From NCBI GenBank assembly GCA_023248855.1, contig JAHFDS010000014.1:1-51467 (forward strand): a stretch of 51,467 nt of DNA. Direction: 5' to 3'. This document shows, one piece after another, positions 47,505 to 51,467 of the stretch (positions are counted from its first letter, which is position 1; each line of letters opens with the position of its first letter). The position numbers and the translations under genes were made by a program. The DNA comes from Myxococcales bacterium (lineage in GTDB: Bacteria; Myxococcota_A; Polyangia; JAHFDS01). The notes beneath the pieces were generated by a model. That model ran no database searches and had not been told where the DNA came from. It worked only from the letters and a program-made list of their open reading frames with translations.

Positions 47505-47963
47505 CTAGTCCTCCACGACCCGGAGCACGTGCTCCTTGATGACGAAGAACGTCCGCGACGCCTGCCAGACACGGAAGCAGCGATCGGGGCCGTTGAGGAA
47601 ATCGGCCACTCGCGCGCTCTCCATCGGGGCCGTGTAGAGCAGCTCCCCATCGAGCTTGCTGCCGTCGCCGAGATCGAGCCGCACCTTCTTGCGGTGGGAG
47701 AACAGCTCGAGCTCATCCTCCTCGAGCACACCATTGTCCACCGACACCCACAGCAGCGAGGACCGTCCGAGCAGCGCAGCGTGCCCGTCCTCCAGCACCG
47801 GGACGAACGCGCTACCGCCACCCAGCAGGTCGGACAGACGCTCCGGTCGGTGGGCATTCGCGCTGGTCTCCGCGAGAAAGACCTCCGCTGGCCTGGCCGC
47901 GTGGCCCGCGAGCGCCACCTCTACCGGGACGCGGCGCTTGGGCACGCGCAGGTGCTCGCTCAC
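47505..47963 (-). CDS. Conserved hypothetical protein, 152 aa
   Basis: The GTG at 47963 lies six bases after TACGCT (minus strand 47975-47970). The protein contains KRRVPVEVALAGHAARPAEV, VFLAETSANAHRPERLSDLL, and LSDLLGGGSAFVPVLEDGHA, then strands with HRKKVRLDLGDGSKLDGELL and a C-terminal FFVIKEHVLRVVED. The KRRVPVEV opening loosely recalls PilZ-type beta-barrels (R-x-x-x-R motif), but the second PilZ motif is not evident. It is the first gene of a two-gene unit with the PilT-like ATPase, so a shared role is likely. Confidence 0.7.
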   Translation of the reverse strand: MSEHLRVPKRRVPVEVALAGHAARPAEVFLAETSANAHRPERLSDLLGGGSAFVPVLEDGHAALLGRSSLLWVSVDNGVLEEDELELFSHRKKVRLDLGDGSKLDGELLYTAPMESARVADFLNGPDRCFRVWQASRTFFVIKEHVLRVVED

Positions 47964-48061
47964 GTGGCCAGCGTACCGTGTGATCTTCGCTCCTGTAAAC
48001 CCTCTCCAGACGGGCCTCGTGCCGTTTTGGCCTCGACAATCGCGATCGGCTCCCGAACACT

Positions 48062-48110
48062 GGGATCAGGCGATCCCGCGCGTAGGTTGGACGAGCGACG
48101 TTGGTCGCTC
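48062..48110 (+). promoter_or_regulatory. Two hairpins in the leader of the EF-hand lipoprotein gene
   Basis: GGGATC/GATCCC (48062-48077, loop AGGC) and GAGCGAC/GTCGCTC (48093-48110, loop GTTG) are both perfect. They lie 40-90 bases before the ATG at 48152, ahead of a strong AGGAGG at 48141-48146. They could structure a 5' leader or form operators. No clear promoter box was recognised. Confidence 0.4.
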
Positions 48111-48151
48111 GCTCGGGTTGGGTGGCGGGACGTTCAGGCGAGGAGGTTTCG

Positions 48152-49096
48152 ATGCCTCGTTCGGTGATGGGTCGGCTCGCGTCCTTGGCGCCGACCCTCG
48201 TCCTCGGAGGCTGGCTTTCGGGATGCGCGCACGCACCGCATCCGGCCGCGCTGCGCCACGAAGCGTCCGCGAGCGGGGTGTGGGACCACGTCAGCGCCGC
48301 CAGGGACGGCAACGGGGACCAGCGCATCGAGCAGGCCGAGTGGCATCTCGTGCAGCGCGGCGGCACGGTCGCGGGCTTCTATCTGCACCGCGTGACCGTC
48401 GTCTCGGCGGACGGCAACCTCTACCGCTGCAATCACGGCACGCGCTACGAGCGTCGGGCTCGCGTCGATGTCGTCGGGAGCGTCGCCGGCGACGAGGCAG
48501 AGCTGCGGGAGGTGCGCTTTTCGCCCGAGCCTGGCCCCTGCGAGAGCGGCCGTCATACGCTCCTGTCGTGGCGCGCCACGCTCCGGGAGCGGACCGCCGC
48601 GCTGTGGTCTATCGAGGCTCCCTCCGCAACACCGGCGATGCTCTTCAAGCGGCCCGCGGAGCGCACGCGCCTTCTGGCCACACACCTGCCGGGCGGGCCC
48701 CTGTCGGGGCGCTGGGACTGGGAGATCAAGAGCGTGGACATCAACGGCGACGAGCTGATCGAGCGCGAGGAGTGGCACCTCGATCAGCGTGGCGACGAGG
48801 TCAGCGGCTACTACGACCGGCAGGTGCGGAAGATCTCGGGCGACGGGCTGCCCTTCCGGTGCTCGCGCGCGCCCGAGTACGTGCACCGGACCCGCTACCG
48901 CCTCGACGGCGTGGTGCGCAGCGACAAGGTGGAGCTGCGAGAGCTGGACTTCAAGGCAGATCCGAGCGACTGCGCCACGCCGCGCGGCTCGCTCGACGCC
49001 TACCGGGGCACCTGGAACGGGGACGAGCTCGTGCTCTCGTGGGGCACCGGCCTCCAGGTGCTCAAGCGAGCGCCGAGCCAGGCCGCGCGTCGCTAG
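48152..49096 (+). CDS. Lipoprotein with duplicated EF-hand-containing domain
   Basis: The start has AGGAGG five bases upstream. Residues 1-25 are a lipoprotein signal with the lipobox WLSGC. Two halves are homologous, with a W-x-x-x-x-x-x-D-x-NGD-x-x-I core. Residues 52-63 (DGNGDQRIEQAE) and 196-207 (DINGDELIEREE) are textbook EF-hand loops with Asp, Asn, Asp, Ile and Glu at positions 1, 3, 5, 8 and 12. Each is followed by WHL-x-QRG and a beta-rich stretch with paired cysteines (GNLYRCN, GLPFRCS). Calcium binding at the cell surface is inferred. The stop overlaps that of the convergent gene. Confidence 0.82.
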   Translation: MPRSVMGRLASLAPTLVLGGWLSGCAHAPHPAALRHEASASGVWDHVSAARDGNGDQRIEQAEWHLVQRGGTVAGFYLHRVTVVSADGNLYRCNHGTRYERRARVDVVGSVAGDEAELREVRFSPEPGPCESGRHTLLSWRATLRERTAALWSIEAPSATPAMLFKRPAERTRLLATHLPGGPLSGRWDWEIKSVDINGDELIEREEWHLDQRGDEVSGYYDRQVRKISGDGLPFRCSRAPEYVHRTRYRLDGVVRSDKVELRELDFKADPSDCATPRGSLDAYRGTWNGDELVLSWGTGLQVLKRAPSQAARR

Positions 49097-49980
49097 CGGG
49101 CGTCCTGCCGGCGACGCAGCCTCTCGAGGGCCTTCTTCGCGATCGCCTTGACCTCGGCGTCGTCGTGGCCCTCGGCGACGAACTCGAGGTACTCGCTGGC
49201 CTCCCGGCCCCCGATCTGCGCCACCGCGTCGAGGATCTTGCGCATCGATTCGACGTCGCGGAACTGGATGTCGGAGACCATGGGCTTGACGGCCGCCGGG
49301 TCGCCGATCTGGACCAGCGCGCCGAGCGTCGCGTCGCGGACCTCCTCGCTCGGGTCCTTGAGCAGCAGGATGAGCTTTTGAACGGCCGCGCGGGACCTGC
49401 GATCTCCCGCGGCGCGTACGGCCGACCGGCGGCGCTCGGCGTCGGCGCTCGCGAGCGCAGCGATGAGGACGCTCTCGTCGCCGCTGCGCAGACGCGCGTC
49501 GTCGGCCACGCCCCCGAGCACGTCGGCGATGGCGCGCTGGGCGTGCTCCGCGAGCAGCGCGGAGGAGGGCGCTGCGCGGTCGGCGCCACCATCCTTGCCG
49601 TGCACCAGCCTCTCCACCGCCGCGCTGGCCTCGAGCGACGGCTCGTCGATCGCCTCGGGGCGCTTGCACGTGGCCTCCGCCAGGCTGCGCAAGAGGAGCG
49701 CCCCGCCGCCGTCGCGCAGGCCGACCGTGCGCAACCGCACCTCGCAGCGGTAGGCATCCTCGCGAGCAGGCTGTCCCGAAAGGGGCGTGACATCGAAGGC
49801 CGTACCGAGGACACGCGCCCCGATCTCACGGACCCGCGCCTCGGACAGCAGCGCCCCGAGAGCCTCCGCGCTGTCGTCCCGAAAGGTCAGCTGGGCGATC
49901 TGGGGGCGAGCCGGCGCCTCGCGCCTGCACGAGTCGCAGCCGCCGAAGAGGAGCAAGAGAACGAGCGCGGGGCGCTGCAT
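49093..49980 (-). CDS. HEAT-repeat lipoprotein
   Basis: MQRPALVLLLLFGGC is a lipoprotein signal with Cys15. The middle contains REDAYRCEVRLRTVGLRDGG. From about residue 165 there are HEAT-like helical pairs: LIAALASADAERRRSAVRAA, VQKLILLLKDPSEEVRDATL, ALVQIGDPAAVKPMVSDIQF, and YLEFVAEGHDDAEVKAIAKK. HEAT repeats usually mediate protein contacts. The ATG overlaps the lipB stop (ATGA), so expression is coupled to lipB. Its stop codon lies within the same CTAG as the convergent lipoprotein stop. Confidence 0.8.
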   Translation of the reverse strand: MQRPALVLLLLFGGCDSCRREAPARPQIAQLTFRDDSAEALGALLSEARVREIGARVLGTAFDVTPLSGQPAREDAYRCEVRLRTVGLRDGGGALLLRSLAEATCKRPEAIDEPSLEASAAVERLVHGKDGGADRAAPSSALLAEHAQRAIADVLGGVADDARLRSGDESVLIAALASADAERRRSAVRAAGDRRSRAAVQKLILLLKDPSEEVRDATLGALVQIGDPAAVKPMVSDIQFRDVESMRKILDAVAQIGGREASEYLEFVAEGHDDAEVKAIAKKALERLRRRQDAR

Positions 49981-50627
49981 CACCCGGCCAGGGCGACGCG
50001 GCCGGTGTGGGCGGCGAAGCGTGCGGCGATGGTGCGGCCGAGCCGCTCGAGCGACGGCGGCTCGGGCACCAACAGGTGCAGGGATGTCACACCGCAGCCG
50101 ACCAGGCCACACGGCACGATGACGCCAAAGGCTGCGGGCGGCGTCGTCACGTTGAGGGCGAAGCCGTGGATGGCCACCCCCCGGGAGACGTGGACACCGA
50201 ACGCCGCCAGCTTGTCCTCGCCGAGCCAGAGACCCGGGCGATCGGCGCGGTAGACCGGGCGCACGCCGAGCGGCTCGAGGGCCTCGCAGATCGCCGTCGC
50301 CATCGCCTCGACGTGCGCGCGCACCGCCTTGCCCACGCGGACCACCGGGTAGCCGACCAGCTGCCCGGGGCCGTGGTAGGTGACGTCGCCGCCGCGGCGC
50401 GAGCGACGGAGGGCGACGCCGAGGCCAGCGAGCGCTTGCGCCGAAAGGCGCAGAAAACGGTCGTCCGCGTGGCGGCCGAGCGTCACCACGGCCTCGTGCT
50501 CGACCAGCAGGAACGCCTCCTCGCCGCGTCCCTCGAGGACCGCGCAACGCAGCGCCTCCTGCTCGGTCTCCACGACCTCGTAGGGCGCGCGTCCGAGCCA
50601 GCTCACCCGCAAGCTGGGAGCAGACAC
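49980..50627 (-). CDS. lipB: Octanoyl-[acyl-carrier-protein]:protein transferase
   Basis: LipB moves octanoate from ACP to lipoyl domains, the first step of protein lipoylation. Motifs: RRGGDVTYHGPGQLVGYPVV, catalytic Lys139 in DKLAAFGVHV, GVAIHGFALNV, and the acyl-carrying Cys173 in VPCGLVGCGVTSL. At 215 aa it is full length. The GTG start shares one base with the stop of the upstream gene (TAGTG), and its stop overlaps the next start (ATGA), making a tightly coupled three-gene run. LipA is not in the window. Confidence 0.94.
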   Translation of the reverse strand: MSAPSLRVSWLGRAPYEVVETEQEALRCAVLEGRGEEAFLLVEHEAVVTLGRHADDRFLRLSAQALAGLGVALRRSRRGGDVTYHGPGQLVGYPVVRVGKAVRAHVEAMATAICEALEPLGVRPVYRADRPGLWLGEDKLAAFGVHVSRGVAIHGFALNVTTPPAAFGVIVPCGLVGCGVTSLHLLVPEPPSLERLGRTIAARFAAHTGRVALAG

Positions 50628-51467
50628 TACGACGCGAGCCCCTCGAACATCTCGGCGTCGAGCAGCTCCACCGCCACGGCCACCCGCTGGATGCCCACGC
50701 CGTGCGCGGCCGCCAGCTCCACGATCGCGTCGAGGTCGAGCAGCGTGACGGGCACGCCCCCACGGGCGACCTCGGCGAGCGCGTCGGGCCCGACCCGGCC
50801 CAGGGTGACCACGACCGCCTCCGTGGCGGCGTTGGCGCGCACGGCCTCGCGCGCGTCGGTGATGGCGCGGCGCGGGAGATCGACGCTCGATGCCACCATC
50901 CACGCCACCACCCGCTCACGTCCGCGCGCCCGCGCGCCGAGGGCGACGAACGTGCGGTCCTCGCGCCGTAACGGGACCCAGTCGCGCAGGCCCCACGCCT
51001 CGAGCAGCACGCGCAGCACGCTCACCGCGCGATCGGGGGCGAGGCCCTGCAGCCGCCGTCGGAAGGCGGCCCGCACCTCGCGCCGAAGGCCGTCCAGGCG
51101 CTCCTGGAGCGAGCGCTCCTGCCCGGCGAGGTCGGGCTCGAGCGTGCGCGCACCGAGGGAGAACCGCCCCTCGCCGTGGACGCGAAATCGGGGACGCAGC
51201 CCCGCGGTCGCGCGCGCGCGGTTGTCGGCGAGAAGGGCGATGCGCAGCGTATTTCCGTGGTCGTTCATCTCTCGCACGAGCCCGCGCCGGACGGCCAGGT
51301 GGATGATCTCCGAGGCCACCATCGGGCGACCCGTCGAGTGCCCGCGCAGGATCTCGAAGGCCACGTCCGAAAGGCGCGCGGAGTCGCCCCGTGGACCTCC
51401 CGCGCCTGAGTCGCGCGATTCGGCGGCCGGCTCGACGACCTCGCGCTCGGGGGCGGAGGGCGGCGGC
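50627..51467 (-). CDS. HARE-HTH domain protein with Mrr-like C-terminal domain, N-terminus outside window
   Basis: The frame stays open to the right edge, so about 279 C-terminal codons are visible. A GTG at 51364 is an internal candidate start, but DSARLSDVAFEIL upstream looks like real domain sequence. A HARE-HTH-type winged helix follows (SDVAFEILRGHSTGRPMVAS, then EIIHLAVRRGL, LADNRARA, FRVHGEGRFSLGA). Next comes a helical linker and a restriction-endonuclease-like fold of Mrr style (VSVLRVLLEAWGLRDWVPLR, VAWMVASSVDLPRRAI, GGVPVTLLDLDAIVELA). The usual Mrr catalytic Q/E-x-K is not evident, so nuclease activity is uncertain. Upstream residues are Glu/Pro/Ala-rich. It is the first visible gene of the lipB unit. 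Confidence 0.7.
   Translation of the reverse strand, partial: PPPSAPEREVVEPAAESRDSGAGGPRGDSARLSDVAFEILRGHSTGRPMVASEIIHLAVRRGLVREMNDHGNTLRIALLADNRARATAGLRPRFRVHGEGRFSLGARTLEPDLAGQERSLQERLDGLRREVRAAFRRRLQGLAPDRAVSVLRVLLEAWGLRDWVPLRREDRTFVALGARARGRERVVAWMVASSVDLPRRAITDAREAVRANAATEAVVVTLGRVGPDALAEVARGGVPVTLLDLDAIVELAAAHGVGIQRVAVAVELLDAEMFEGLAS

Overview
This 51.5-kb window is very GC-rich, densely packed chromosomal DNA, most likely from a Myxococcota bacterium (Polyangia, near Polyangiales/Sandaracinaceae). This rests on inference from gene types, since no rRNA gene is present. The clues are many lipoproteins with glycine- or cysteine-rich repeats, several Hanks-type Ser/Thr kinases including giant kinase-ATPase-TPR proteins, an FHA-type sigma-54 activator, an AgmX/PglI-like C-terminus on a FecR protein, and a pilin-like domain of the kind common in this phylum. 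GTG and TTG starts and 1- to 4-base stop/start overlaps are frequent.

Layout. 1-4.1 kb: the end of a cysteine-rich repeat protein, an unknown protein and a P-loop ATPase fused to a SLOG-like domain. 4.2-9.2 kb: a small phasin-like protein, a phosphohexomutase, a patatin phospholipase and a DUF1963 membrane protein. 9.3-17.4 kb, a signalling block: FHA/sigma-54 activator, membrane Ser/Thr kinase with a PspB-like N-terminus, DUF2254-like membrane protein, REC-GAF-HD-GYP protein, ECF sigma factor and a FecR-type anti-sigma candidate. 17.4-19.5 kb: the only clearly mobile stretch, with a decayed IS1182-type transposase, an intact RAYT (REP-associated tyrosine transposase) gene and about 0.75 kb without genes. 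19.5-28.5 kb: a cysteine-rich lipoprotein, hemL and gyrA (overlapping), an SRAP protein and small exported proteins. 28.6-32.4 kb: a nitrilase-family amidase, a lipoprotein with a pilin-like C-terminus, XdhC and a MobA/MocA-like nucleotidyltransferase. 32.4-40.8 kb: a small P-loop protein and two tandem paralogous kinase-ATPase-TPR giants, the second split by a frameshift near a C8 tract. 40.8-51.5 kb: an orphan TRAP solute receptor, two OmpA/MotB-like proteins, a MEMO1-family protein, a divergent PilT-like ATPase, an EF-hand lipoprotein, a HEAT-repeat lipoprotein, lipB and a HARE-HTH/Mrr-like protein that runs off the right edge.

The most general signal is regulatory. At least 14 genes that begin transcription units carry a TAnnnT hexamer ending 6-9 bases before the start codon, with no ribosome-binding site between. 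This is what leaderless transcripts would look like. It gives a rule for choosing starts here and accounts for three divergent gene pairs. No CRISPR array, tRNA, rRNA or prophage was seen. The best protein-level novelties are the ATPase-SLOG fusion, the pilin-like lipoprotein, the PspB-like kinase, the PilT homologue with altered catalytic motifs, and the HARE-HTH/Mrr-like protein.
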